Source: Saksenaea vasiformis B4078
Taxonomy: Eukaryota; Mucoromycota; Mucoromycetes; Mucorales; Saksenaeaceae
DNA length: 64,000 nt
NCBI GenBank assembly: GCA_000697055.1
Contig: JNDT01001049.1
Coordinates: 1-64,000, forward strand
Reading direction: 5' to 3'
Below, one piece after another: positions 36,032-48,898 of this stretch; positions within the stretch are counted from its first letter, which is position 1, and every line of letters begins with the position of its first letter. The notes under the pieces are model-generated. The model ran no database searches, was not told the DNA's origin, and saw only the letters and a program-made list of their open reading frames with translations. The position numbers and the translations under genes are program-made.

Positions 36032-37941
36032 TGAATTTCCCTTTTGTTCTTTTTCTTCGCTTTTTCCTCAGGTCCCTGTCAATACGACGTACCAAGTTTG
36101 GATTGTTGCGCCCAAGCAATTAAGGCTTTTACCTTCAAATTCATCCTTACCTCTTCGCTTTCACTTAATACCATTATCATCGTTCAGTGCCACGTCAGAC
36201 CGAGAGTTGGATTCAAGGATAGTTTGTACTCCTCCAATGCCATAAGCACATATTTTATTCCTTCAGTTTTAGTGATAGCATCTATATCCATGGATATACG
36301 ATACCTTCGTCGTACTCGGTTTCTCATTTACTATTTTCTTGTGCAATTTTGATACAGCGGAGACACCGATTTTATCCTCGGTCACCTGTCAAATTCGGGA
36401 TGTGTTGCACCAACAGCTGACAGCGCGATATTGTTCGTAGTACAGCGTATGTGCTGTTAGATCAATTTATGAAGGTGGTGGCACTGTTCTCTCAGGCAAA
36501 CAAAAGCTTTCAGGTCGGGTCTCTTGGGACATCGCTCTCAAAACGCGGAGCAAAGACTACAAAGTGCGCCAAAGTCCATCCTCTGTAACATGGCACTAGA
36601 GGTCTACCTCTTAGCAGTTCGCCGAACAGAGAGGCTCGATCTCAATCAAGACTCCGAGATGCATCTAGCTAGTGGTGAAATTACCAATTATTACGCCTGC
36701 ATCAAGCTATCCCTCATCTCGAGAAAACGGTATCTTGGCAAAGTCTCTTCCAACGAAAAAAGCCGAAAAGAGAGGGAATCACATCAAGCGTTAGGTTCCA
36801 TAACGTCAATTATGATGCCTTTTGTTTCTTCTGTTATCGTATTTCACATACTATCCTAAGAACCTACGTGTATAGATTATTTGGTTACTATGCGTAAAGG
36901 GTAGATGTTATGGTCACGCGGGAAAACGGTACCTATGATAGCAGAGTGCCAACACAGCAATAATACCAAGTTACGTGCAGGCACTCCATTTATCAAACAT
37001 CCACGATCATACATAGTGGGGGGTTTCTCCGACAGAAGCGGGGCCTGAGTAGGACAGCAAACAATAGACTTGTTTATGTAACTTATGCTTAGACATTATG
37101 AGACCAGATGCGACCTAAAACATGACGATGAGGCCGCTTATGGTAGTTTGAACGGCGATAAGCGTGGGGTTACAATCGCGAGTGAATTCTGCAGGCAAAA
37201 TGGCGGTCATCAATAGGTTTGCATGGAACTCCTACGGCTTGCCAAGAAATGACGTTAAGATTCGAGCGATGACATGATAGGAACTCTTTGAGTTGTCATC
37301 AAACACAATTACGCACATAGTCTCTTGAAGACTGGTTAAATAGAATGCTGTAGTTTGAGTTGGAATCAAAGTGCTATATCCACGTCTCGGGCTTTTCATT
37401 CATCAAAAGGACGGACGTTCATCGAACCAAGATTATTCATAATAGCGAAGCTAACAGTTCACTTCTTGGAAAACGACATGAGGGATAAGGGGATGTGCTA
37501 AGCCCCACTGATTACATTGGAGCGTAAAGAACATGTCTGATAAAGATGCTCGAATCTGCATTAGTCTTTCGGTTCTTCCTTGGCGGATCTCAGATTCTAC
37601 TGTATTTAGCATATGCTCCGAAAAGAACTTAAAGTCGGTCTGTTACATATGAAGACCCTACATGAATTGTTCCGTGCTTAGACGGTCCGATCCCGAGGAC
37701 GCTTGCCAGATTGCTCGGCTTTGTATTGTAGTACGTATTGGTTTTAGCAGATTACAATAAGATGGAAGAAAGGAAAAATAGACGAGGGTGAAGGAGGATT
37801 GGTTTCCGAAGGATACCGCAACCTTTAATCTGCAGGAAAGCGCGATCTTGTATAAGCATTAAATTCTTTTGCTTCAGTAGTTCTCGTTATTCTTTTTTCC
37901 ATTTAATTCCCATTTGTGTTGTACAACTATCGTGAGCGGAG

Positions 37942-37997
37942 AAAACTACCATCTCTTTCCTGAGGTTTGAAAACTGGGGGTGCGTGATGGTAGTTTT
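37942..37997. repeat. Inverted repeat, 12-bp perfect arms
   Basis: AAAACTACCATC at 37942-37953 is mirrored by GATGGTAGTTTT at 37986-37997, with a 32-nt spacer. There is no gene within 450 bp on either side. Confidence 0.85.
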
Positions 37998-38454
37998 GCA
38001 ACACAACAAGACTATGAACAAAATATCTGGACTAGCATCTGATAACTAGGCGTATCGTGGAGGTCAATCAAGACGTTTAAAATAGTCTCGGATGTCATAA
38101 CACGTAGGGTCACATGTGTCTTTTTCGTCCAGTAAGATGACAAACTGAAATGATTTTCCTCGCTCCCGACTCGCCGACGAGATCAGCGCTCATCTGAGAT
38201 GATCTGAACTTGGCAGATTTCTGCGAAGAAAAAAAGAACTAACTATCAACCATTGCAAAATGCTGACTAACGCTCATTAAAAGAGACGAGACACTTGCCT
38301 GCAAAGGTTTTCAGTATGCTTAATGAGTATAATTTAGTTCATATTTCGACAAGTGAACCACATCCAGGTGGTTTCTAAGCTATTACTACTACTAGTACCA
38401 CTATTTCATAGCGTTCAAGCTTTGTATACACACGTCTAATTTTCTTCGTCGCAA

Positions 38455-40335
38455 TTATTTCGTTGAATTAGTACCACTAGTGATGCTGGCTGTGCTAGTA
38501 AGAGAGCTTTTTGATGATGAGGTATTCGACACGGTGGTACCGTTTCGTTTCAAAGAATCTGGCGGGGTCCTACTATTCGCAAGTCGTTTGTTTGCTGCTA
38601 TACACGATTTATGTTAGTTATTATGGTGATCTGCGCGGGAAAATACTTGCATTTGGTCGCTGCTGCTGCTTCGCGATCCAGTTTAGTAATCACTGCATCC
38701 AATTGACTCAGCCAGTGTTGTTGTTCTTCAGAGCTTTCTGCTTGTATGATATGAACAGTAGGCGCTCCAACGTACGTCGTATTGAACGTATCAACACCCT
38801 GGAACGAGGACGTAATTTCAATACAATGGTCGTTTCCTCCGGCCTCATCCGTCGACAACGGTCGGATGCGGGCGCGGTCGAGAACGAGATGACCTTTATA
38901 CTGCAACAAGGTCTTTTTCCCTTCCTGTTTGGGTCGCACAAACACCAGCATGTCTGAGAACAAAAGATAAGTGCGTGCTTCCTTTGCGGACTTGGCATTC
39001 AGTACGGCGTGAAACAGCTGGCCCTGTAGCACAAGCCGACGCTGGGATTTTACTCCAAACGGTGCACCCACTAACGCTTGCTGAATCATGAGGACCTGAT
39101 CGACGTTATCTGCATCTTCGACTCTACATAAACAATCAAGCTGTTTAAAATATAAGGGGAAGCTATCAGTCGTACTTTATCCGGATCTCGTCAAAAAGGG
39201 TCAGTGCTTGCTGTTTACATGTCTGCAATCCTCCGTAGTCTGGATGCATTGGAGAGGTTGCATCTGCTAGTTTGCTTATAAGCTGAGCGTGTCTACTAAC
39301 ACATCCTGCCGGGATTTGAAGTAAGGAAAGTAAGGTAGCACCCTTGAGAACCGGGTTTTTGTGTGCCGACTATAATTTTTTTTAGCGTTAGCGTTGACAT
39401 AGATGCACAATGACAGGTTGGGTGCACACGTACATCAACAAATTTCTTAAATGGTTGGTATCGTGTTAGTCTTTCGTAAGTGGTCACAGACACGTCGTAG
39501 TTGTCAAGGTAAGCATGGTACACTTTTCTCAACAATGGAAACTACAAAAATTGAATCCCCGAGGAAATTTGGTAACCCCATCGTCTCGTTAGCGCATGCA
39601 CGGATACCACGGTGTCCACATTCTGCATACGTTACCCAGGTCTGAAAAACGTCCGAAACAATCTGAGTTGGGCCCCAAATGCTCAAGCTGTTGTTCATTG
39701 CGTGACAAATTAAGCATTTAGTGAAACTCTCAAGGTAAAATGGCACGCTTACCGTTGCTCAAGGCTAGCCAGGATGTCAGAGTGGATTTTCAGGATGTCG
39801 TCGAAGTTACCGAAAAGCCATTTTATTTCGCGCTCAGTACAGATCATTTTTTTCATGCCGAGGAAGTTAAACGACGATTGCTTGGAGCTTTTCCGTATAG
39901 GCTCCAAAAATAGCTTGCTTACAAGATTAAGGGATTCAAGATAGGCTTGCTCAGAAGCATGGAGTTGGTGAACTAATGCTTCACGTTGTCGGTGTACTAG
40001 TTCATGGTCTGTGATACGGATAAAGATTTCGTGAGAAGCGGGAAAATCAGAACGTGTGAGTTACCGATCAGGCCGTCGTCAACATCGTCATAATCAAGGG
40101 AATCGATAATATCGAATTGTTCATCAACAAAATCATTCGTATCATTTTGGATAGGCATAGATATAGTCATAGTTTCGTGAGATAGGTGTAAAGGTGATAA
40201 ATTGGAGTCATTTGTTTGGTATAGTGTACTGGAAGCTGTATGACTAGTATTCTGACTGGATGCACTGCTCACACTCTGGTGGTGGCGTCTTGGTGGTATG
40301 GTATTTAAGTGGCCATTGTCATCAATATGTGCCAT
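38455..40335 (-). CDS. Rho guanine-nucleotide exchange factor (DH-PH)
   Basis: The protein should load GTP onto a Rho-family GTPase at the cell cortex. Seven exons (40335-40065, 40008-39753, 39687-39636, 39541-39434, 39369-39176, 39123-38651, 38597-38455) give 498 residues. Residues 1-92 are Ser/Thr-rich and acidic. The DH domain (about 93-290) contains LHASEQAYLESL near its start, ILASLEQRL and the strongly typical FPLLRKVYHAYLDNYD. The PH domain (about 305-445) includes LVLQGQLFHAVL and TYLLFSD, and ends in a helix with QQHWLSQLDAVI. A Ser/Thr-rich tail of about 47 residues follows a GC-AG intron (38598-38650); without that splice the ORF would run on for 19 unrelated codons. No other domain is visible, so it belongs to a short Dbl subclass. 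The partner GTPase cannot be inferred. Confidence 0.9.
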
Positions 40336-42866
40336 GATTTCACAAAAGGGTTCTTCTTAAGTAAAATAAAATAAAATAAAAAAGAAAGGAAAGAAGAGAG
40401 AGTACGAAGCAGATAAAAATAAAAAGGAAAGAGAAAGCTATACCCAGAGACGAAGCGGAAGTTGGGTTTTTTTTTAGTGTGATCGTCGTCACAAAACTTG
40501 CTTACATGCAGAGAGCCTTCGGGAAGGAAAATGAGATTGTTTTAACGAATAGGGTTCAAAGGGCGACAGAAGTATGGTGTTAAACTAGAAAAAGGACATA
40601 CGCATCATGGCCCATTCGCGCGCACGGATTATGTTGCATGATTTCATATCAACTTCCCTGCATTTGCTATTAAAAAAAAAAGCTTGTTTGTACCCACCAA
40701 GTTGTCATACCATTTAATGTCGTCTAGGTTACCACACGTGATATACCTTTCTGATACCTTACGATTTACTTACCCATCACGTTCTAATGCCACCATCGTA
40801 ACAAGATCGCAGCAAGTGCACTCCATTACCCATGTGTACTGCAACACATGCCATTCCACAGCATAGTCATCTGCGACAGGTGAGTCTCCATCGCCGGTGG
40901 TGATGCAGTTAACCAATATTTGTGCTTTCAGGACATATTGTCCAACGCTCTGTATTTTTAGCTGAAACCTGGCATCTGACACCAAATTGATGAGGTTAGA
41001 GCGCAAAGATATCTGATAGATACGCAAAACTTTTTTTTTTCGCTTGCCCTGCCTCATTCTTTATTATGTTACATAATCGATTTTTTCAAACTATTCCAAT
41101 TATTAAGAATGTGGGCTGAAGCGCCTATTTCGATTATCGAAAGACCTTGTGAACTGTAGTTACACATGAGAAGAGATTTAGGCGGATTTTGAGCGGGCTT
41201 TGCAGGAAAACCCTTGGTTTGGACCGGAAAACGCTAATGTCAAATAGTATGGCCCTATTTCAGTCCCTTCGATGTGGTCATGAACACGATTATATATAAA
41301 ATCTGTCCAAATTTCTTTTTTCAATAGTATGGCATTCGGTCGCAATCGCTATTAACTTATGAAGAGCGAATCCATAGATATAGCCGTTGGAAGCGAGGAG
41401 GCGAGTTAACAGGTTGTTCGTTAGCAATTGTAAGAATCTTGAGAGTTTGTATGAGCCTCTGCGCGACAAGACTAAATATGAAAACAAAAAATTAATGGAG
41501 TACAGTCGTCGTCGCTCTCTTAACCGTCGCCAAACATTGGCCGATCGCGCACAAGACTACATAAGCCTATTGGTAGTACTACTACATTCATCTAGTGTAA
41601 TAGGTTCAAACAGGGACCTGATATTGTGGTACTTGCGTGCAACGTTGATATGTCTACCTGTCAGGAACGGCTTGAGAGATCTCCCGCTTGCGGAGACCAA
41701 TACGAGGGCCAATCGCTGACACTGATAAAGCAACTTATCAAGCGTGATATTGTAATCCCCGATTGTATCACGAACCTTTGAGGTTGCACAGAAGTTCGAC
41801 TATTGTCGAGCTACACAAAAGCAAAGTCTTCACAGCGACTAGAGAAAATCCCATGGGAAGGATTGGTTCACTGCATTTCCGACAAAGGTCAGGTTAATGC
41901 TTTGCTCAATCATAAAAAAATACGGTTCTACTCAGGAGGATAGACTTCTCGTCTCACGATCTGTCTAGATAACGTTAATATTCTGTAGCCGCCATGTAGC
42001 TGAGAACAATAGAAAAATATTGCCGTTTTTGAATTTTTTTTTCTAGAGTTGATATTTATAGACAGTGCAAAGCCAGCTTAAAAGTCAAGGTGTCACCTTT
42101 GATCTGTACAATATTCAGGTTCTTATAAATCACTCTATCAGGAAATTGGTTGCCAGCCAACTTAACCCATACTTTGTAAAGACAACAACCAGATCCAAAT
42201 AGCAGTACAATACAACGGTAAGGAGGAAATCTCTCCCCTTCTGTGGTGGACAATAGCGAACGCCGCATAAAATAAGGACATAGCCGAAGGTACAGGACGT
42301 GATATATATATATAATAAAAATGAGGGACAAGAGAAAAAGGAGAAAGGAAATTGTGGACTCAATAGAAGCTCCCTAATCATGTTGACCAAGGTCAGAAAA
42401 AGCATCCTTAAAGTCATTTAAGTTTGTGGCGCGGAGAACTGTGCTTATGGATGCTAGTACCTTACTAGGAAATCGGCGTGGTGCAGTATTGACACTTCTA
42501 TCGCTTGTAGATGTCTAAATAAATTGTAGTTGTGGACCATTAGGTAAAGGGTTTAGGGTAGGAAATAGCTGTCGCATAGTATCGGGAAGAACTGCACAAG
42601 AAGATGTCTCCCTGAGACTGACAGTCAGCACGTACCATATGCATTGCCTGAAATTGTAACACATCAGCTGCTCTTAGTTAAATATCTGGTATAATCATAA
42701 GTTACTTGTCAGATCCAAACCAGAACTGTTCAATATTTTTTTAGGCTACGCCAGAGGAGTCTGCGTAGCCAATCCTGATTGCCCAATTCGTGACTGCGAC
42801 GTCGAACTTCCAAAAATGAGTTGTGTGAGGGGAGTTTCTGCTCGTTTGGTCGTCCCTTCATTAACG
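40336..42866. other. Spacer upstream of RhoGEF and SSM4
   Basis: This is the shared 5' region of two divergent genes. A minus-strand ORF at 40770-41057 (95 codons, with CITTGDGDSPVADDY) and a plus-strand ORF at 41387-41719 have no recognised homology. Neither could be joined to a convincing exon. Nothing else is identified. Confidence 0.45.
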
Positions 42867-45800
42867 ATGGAAGAGGATCAAGGCAAGTGATCACGTCGCG
42901 ATCTCGGAGTAGTATTTGTCTTATTATTGATATTAACCGGTTTATTTTCTTTTGCAGAGATCTGCAGAGTCTGTAGATGCGAATCCACACAAGACCACCC
43001 TTTATTTCATCCATGCAAATGCTCTGGTAGCATTCGCTTTGTACATCAGGATTGGTGAGTCTTATTCGCCAGAAGCCAATTGACTGCTTTTCATTAACCT
43101 CGTATGTATCTATTAGTTTGCTTGAATGGCTCACACACAGCAAAAAAAAGTAAGCATAAAGAAAAATGCGAACGTGCATAATTGTTTGTTGAAGTATCTT
43201 AATTGATACATTAATTTTATTGGTAGATACTGCGAACTATGCGAACATCCCTTTGTCTTCACGCCAATATATAGGGATGATATGCCTGACAGGATCCCAC
43301 CTCGTGTTCTCCTTCGACAGTGCATCGGTCGTCTCCAATTTTTTGTAAAAACAACTGCTCGAGCCATCCTCGTGGCAGCCGTCTGGCTTATAGCTCTTCC
43401 CTTTTTAACACTCTGGACCTGGCGTTTTTATTTTTGGAGTGGAGAAAACATTGGATTTTCAGCTTACGTTAACACTTTTGAATCTGCCGATGCTGACGAA
43501 TCATTACAGTATTCATCCAACACGAATGCTTCAACGGGTAGTGACATCGTGGAAACCTCCACCCTTCTTTTCGGTCGCAGCCTGAGGTATTAATTCTTGT
43601 CAATGTGGCATACATGTCTGAGCAGTGTGATATAGGGAGCTTGCGACTGATTGCTTGGAAGGTCAAATCATTACCGTTTCTGTCGTCGTCGTGTTTGTTG
43701 CTGCCTACTTATTCCGGGAATGGGTAATTCAAAACACACCAGCAGAGGCTGCGTTTGAACTTGCAGCAGAAGATGTTGATGAACCTGATGTGCAATGGGT
43801 GGGTCGCGAAGTGGCAAATGAAGACCGACAACGCCTTGCGCAACAACAAGTAGCGGTTGACACGTTATTGAACGCTATGCGAGCAGTGGAAGTGCCAGAT
43901 CAAGACGCTCAAGAGGAGAGGGAACAGATAAGCGAGCGATTGGAAGAAATCCGCAGAGCACTTGATCGGAAACGGAGGGTCGTCGAAGGTCGAATGCCGG
44001 AGGACGACTCCCATATGGATTTTGAGCATTTTACTGCTGAAGATATTGAAAGTCCGTCTACATACCTTGATTCTTCGGAAGTTGAGCAACATCAACCTCC
44101 GTCCAATCCATACCAACACACGAACGCTTTCAATGAAAATGAAAATAGAAGATACGATAGGGAAGCAGATTTGACAGCGGAACCGGGTTACAGCTTTCAG
44201 TCCTACTCCGACCAGGGTGGCTGGAATGATTCTGAAGACGAGCTTTTCCCTGGGTCATCAAACAACCACCACGAATCAGAAAATGTTACACGATCAGGAT
44301 CAGTGGACAGAAAAGGGAAAGGGAAGGCACCAGCAACATCAGATAACCAAGGAGAAAGTTCAAGGGCATATCCGATAAGTGAGAAAGATCACGTTAATTT
44401 CGATGAGGATGTGGACGAGCATGCTCAAATGGCAAACATGCATGAAATGTTTCGGCCCGGTTGGCGAGACGAAAACGGCAATGCTACGAGCAGTCTTGAA
44501 GGAACTTCTTCGAGAAGTCCGCGACGACCCTCGGATTTATTCTATTCATCTAGAATAAGTGAACTACTGGATGAAGACATATCACAGCAGGATACGATGC
44601 CAGTAGAAATCCCCACACGAGTACCTCCTGCCCGTCATGGTATACCAGCGTTCATCGAACCTCAGCCGGTTCAGGCACTACAAGTACAAGACCGTGTTCG
44701 AGAGGAGCAGGAGAACAACAACAATAATAATAATGAAGAAAATGCGGCACAGGGGGACGAAGTGTTTGATCTCGGTGATGACATTGAAGGCGTACTTGAA
44801 GCAATTGGAATGCGCGGAAATCTCTGGATGCTTGTCCAAAACTCGGTGTTAATGGCTCTCATGATCAGCTTATGTCTTGCGGTTGCAGTTTGGATTCCTT
44901 ATGTGGTTGGACGTATCATTATTTTGGTAATCACTAGACAGATAATGATTGAACTTTCGCTAAGCAAGATCCTAAATAGATTCGCCCTATTAGCTTCATC
45001 CAGACACCTATTTACATTCTTCGTCTTGTAACCGACCCAATCGTCGACTTTTTATTGGATTGGGCTGTTCCATTTGCATGGTCAACCCTCACGGCAAGCA
45101 AAGCTGTTGGAGAAGGTTTTCTTCCAGAAAAAATCCGGTTAGCGGTACAGACTCTAATCGAGCGCATCACGGGCAGCCAAATGTACCCACCGGCCGGGCC
45201 AGGAGACAGCATGGGATTTAACAAGAGTGTGGTGTTAAAGGAGAATGTGAAAGATATTACAGAAGGTGCATTTCATAGCATCGGAACCGGGTGGCAGCAC
45301 CGTATTCGAGAGAACATTGAGTCAGCACTTATCATGGCATTGAACCGTTGGCACCAATTCGCTGTAGGATCTTCAGGCTTGGATCGCACAGTGTGTACTG
45401 TTGTTGGCTATCTTGTGATGATCTTTTTGGGGTCATGGTACATTGGACGGAGTAATGCAAGTCGACGTCGGATGACTGGAAACAGCTTCAACGAGATTAT
45501 CCGGCAGCAAGGTGTATTTTTGAAAGTGTTCTTCTTTATTGTACTGGAATTGGTTGTCTTCCCGACCATATGCGGTGTACTACTCGATTTGGCCACGCTC
45601 CCTCTGTTTGTCGATGCATCGATCAGCACACGAGTAGCATTTCTGCAAGAATCACCTTACTCAGGATGCTTCTTGCATTGGTTTGTCGGCACCGGCTTTA
45701 TGTTCCACTTTGCTGTGTTTGTGACATTATGCAGAGAGGTAGTCCGACCAGGTGTTATGTGGTTCATTCGCGATCCAAACGACCCTCAATTCCATCCTGT

Positions 45801-47630
45801 TCAAGAAATGATTGAAAGGCCGGTCACTACCTTGCTTCGAAAAATCAGCTCAAGTGCTATCATGTATTCTGCATTGATTGTGCTTGGTATCGGTTCTGTA
45901 ACAGTGACCGTCAGTCAGTACAGCGGTATCTATCCTCTGCGATGGTCGTTCGGGTATGTATTTTTTTGCTCATGATAAGACGTGTTTGCTGAGACAATGT
46001 TGAATATAGCACGCCACTATCTACGCTTGCTATTGACTTTTTGGCCGTACAATTTTTGCTTCCTCCTCTACTTTCTTATATTAATCCTCGCGAATTTGCA
46101 AAGAAAGCTTTGTCTGTATGGTGGCGTAAAACGTCGGGTTGTTTACGTCTCACATCGTTCATGTTCAATGGACGATACCCTGAAGAGGAAGGAACGCATG
46201 TCAGAAGAACATTGAAAGCGTGGCTCCTTCAAGAAAAGGCAACAATCCCTTCAGAGGCCTATGCTGATGTGGCCATTGACGACGATAATGCGTCTGTCGT
46301 GTTCAGACGTGATGGACACCTGGTTCGTGCGCCAAAACATGATAGCGTTCCTGTGCAACCGGGTAGGCGTATGTTGGTGCCGGTTGACCCGATTACCTTG
46401 GAAGCCATTGACGAAACAGAGCGGCGAAATGGTCATCCCGCTGCTTCCGAGAGTGGCGATGAGGAGAATAACACAACTGTGGTGTACATCCCGCCGCACT
46501 TCCGATTGAGAGTAGGTTTGGCTGCGTTGCAGAATATCAGGTTTTTTATGCATGAAAAATTAGGTGGTTGTTTTCCTTCTCATCATGTGGTTTTCCGGAT
46601 CAATTCTTGCTTGTTCTATTACGGTTGTTCCACGTAAGCTCCAACCGTTCAAGATGAGAGGGGTAGATTCTGACTTTCTACGCAGTTATTTTAGGACGCC
46701 ACGTGTTTGAGAAATACCTTGTACCAGGAACCCAAGTTCACGATATCTATGCGTTTTCTGTGGGCGCCTACACGATGGTGTTTATTGGCGCTGTGATCAA
46801 TGGGTTCTGTCACAAATACAATACAATTGTAGAATCGGGAGGCTGGAACTTACAATTTGCCGAGGCCGTAGCCATTGGGAAAAGAAAATTAAGCTTGGTA
46901 TGTTCCACAGTGTGATGACATAGACTCGTGCTCATGTTAGAGATTAGGCATGCAAGGCTATCTATTTTGGTGCAATATTTGGATTTGTCATTCCTTTGTT
47001 GTTAGGAATTGCAGTGGATTTATTTGTGTTTATGCCCATCCGATTCTCAAAATCAAGCGAGGCACTCGTGCTGCATTTGTCCGAGGTAAAGATGATCGGA
47101 AGTAGCCCTGTGAAGTTAGCTAAAAAAAAGTCTGAAACAAATCCTAGGACTGGTCTTTTGGTGTTGTGTATTTAGGCATTATCTATGGAATCATCTATGT
47201 GCTACCAACAAACGTTATTCAGCGTACTCTAGACCAGTTTATTGGAAATGGCATTTCTGAGATGGAGGTTTGGGAAATCACGCGGTCGATGATTGCTCCG
47301 ATCATTACTGGGACTGTTTTTGCCATTCTCTTCCCTGGTGCATTGGCTTTAGGGACCATTCATGGACTAGGTAACTTGCGAAGTCACTCTATGGTATGTT
47401 CTGATTGATTGGGATTTTTTTTAGGCATTGATAATTTGTCGATGCAATTCCTTATTTTCCGGTGTGCTTATCCGATTGTATTCTGCATGACGATTCTTGG
47501 TGTGATTTGCATCATTGCGATGAAGCTTATCAGAGTGTGGATGCGAACTGTTCGAGATGATACATATCTTATTGGCAAACGTTTACATAATTTAGACGAA
47601 ACATTATCTTCAACGGAAGTTTCACTATAG
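42867..47630 (+). CDS. SSM4: Doa10/SSM4-type ER membrane E3 ubiquitin ligase (MARCH6-like)
   Basis: Doa10 ubiquitinates misfolded and degron-bearing proteins in the ER and inner nuclear membrane for ERAD. Twelve exons give 1370 residues; the yeast protein is about 1319. The N-terminal RING-CH finger is complete: [32 protein letters not shown] and YCELCEHPF, followed by [10 protein letters not shown] as in MARCH6. Many hydrophobic segments follow, for example [22 protein letters not shown] and residues encoded near 45400-45960 and 46695-47500. A long acidic, Ser/Asn-rich loop (about residues 200-560) contains an Asn run. The C-terminus ends [15 protein letters not shown], close to the conserved Doa10 C-terminal element. 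The start exon is only 16 nt (MEEDQ) and is joined through a GC-AG intron at 42883-42957. Confidence 0.95.
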
Positions 47631-48136
47631 ATCTTCAGCAATCATAATTCGTTAATTTTATTTCTTATACTTTCTCCAGTCTGTCTTGGAGATGAAACAC
47701 TAAACTTTTTTGCATCTGTGACACCTACGTATGCATCATATATTATTTTTTTTGTTTTGTGATGGGCTTTAACCCTACGTTTCGATTTGAAGAATTTGTT
47801 ATATTTAGTGGCAGTTTATCTTTATCATGTTTTACCGCATTTGATGGACACAGAGGGGGGTAACACACCATCTCGGGATATCTGGACATCAGCCACATCG
47901 ACCCTTAACTACCGCTCGGGCCGAGTAAGCGGTTAAGCTGCAAGATACGTCTGTCAAAAAAGAAAAAGCAAAAAGATAGGGAGGGCCAAAGCAAGCAAAC
48001 AAATGATGGGGCAAAAAAAAAAAGAAAAAACTGGCGCAGTTGGGGAAAGCGACGCACTGGATTACTAATGTAAAGACGAGTTAGAGATATATAGGTGCTT
48101 GACTTGTTTTTATTTTTCTCGCATCTTTCTTTTGCA
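47631..48136. other. Short spacer, probable MIF promoter
   Basis: AT-rich intergenic sequence with several A-rich runs near 47960-48030. A TATA-like ATATATAGG near 48086 lies about 45 bases before the tautomerase ATG. No other feature is seen. Confidence 0.4.
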
Positions 48137-48633
48137 ATGCCTATTCTTGAAGTTATCTCTCAACGCTCTCCCAAAGACGCCAACGCTTTTGTCAAGACCC
48201 TTTCTGTTCTCTTTGCTGAACTCATTGGCAAACCAGAAGCGGTAAGGTCATTCTTCGTCTTGTTGTCAGAATTGCTCATGGGTTTTGGAATGTAGTTCTG
48301 TCTCGTCACGTTTAACCGTGTTGATGCTCTTAGCTTTGCTGGTAACCCAGATGCTGGATACATTGTGAAGGTTGGCTCTATTGGCCATATTGGTATGTTA
48401 TCTTTCTCTCTTTTCCATGACAATGCCAGTCAATCATTTATTCTATACTAAACTTGGGGCATCTTTTTTCTTGCTAAGATAACGAGCGCAACGCACGGCT
48501 AACTGCACGTATTACGGAGGAGTTGCACAAGGAATTGGGAGCCGGAAATGACCGTGGTTACTTCATCTTTACCGATATTCCTGGTGATAATATTGGATTT
48601 AAGAGTACCACTTTTACCGAACTTAAAAAATAA
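48137..48633 (+). CDS. MIF/D-dopachrome tautomerase family protein
   Basis: Three exons (48137-48241, 48296-48392, 48479-48633) give 118 residues, the size of animal MIF (115). The protein begins MPILEV, so Pro would be the N-terminal catalytic base after Met removal. GKP (the MIF Lys32 position), VGSIGHI (Ile64 position) and the closing IGFKSTTF line up with the family. The redox CxxC of MIF is absent, and the Asn97 and Trp108 positions are changed to Ile and Phe. Family members catalyse keto-enol tautomerisation of small aromatic or phenylpyruvate-like substrates as trimers. No signal peptide is present, as in MIF. The physiological role in fungi is unclear. Confidence 0.88.
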
Positions 48634-48898
48634 TCTGACCATAAGAGAAAAGAAAAAAAAAGAAAAAGCAATTGTCTTTGAATGAATACAACACGTGGAG
48701 AAATTACCATTTTCTTCAAGACAAAAGGTCCCATAATTAAAAATCAACTGGCGCAATGTTGCCTCAATATCCCGCAAATAGGTTGGACAAAATAAAAAAA
48801 AAAAAAAGAAGAAGAAAACCGAGACGGAAGACAGAAACTATCTTCATTACATCTCTTCCACTTTCTCTTTAACTTTTTTTTACTACGCATATTCAAAC

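Larger units (their letters stand above)
35303..38454. other. Spacer between EPL1 and RhoGEF genes
   Basis: It contains copy B of the dispersed repeat (35841-36031) and an inverted repeat at 37942-37997. ORFs at 36044-36352 and 36524-36859 do not resemble known proteins. No RNA gene was recognised. Confidence 0.55.

Noticed and set aside
36524..36859. 111-codon ORF in the EPL1-RhoGEF spacer
   Set aside because: No known motif, no start context and no splice support; kept only as spacer.
40770..41057. Minus-strand ORF of 95 codons upstream of RhoGEF
   Set aside because: It ends near a donor-like GTAAGT, but the next possible exon stops after three codons and no homology is seen. Not listed as a gene.
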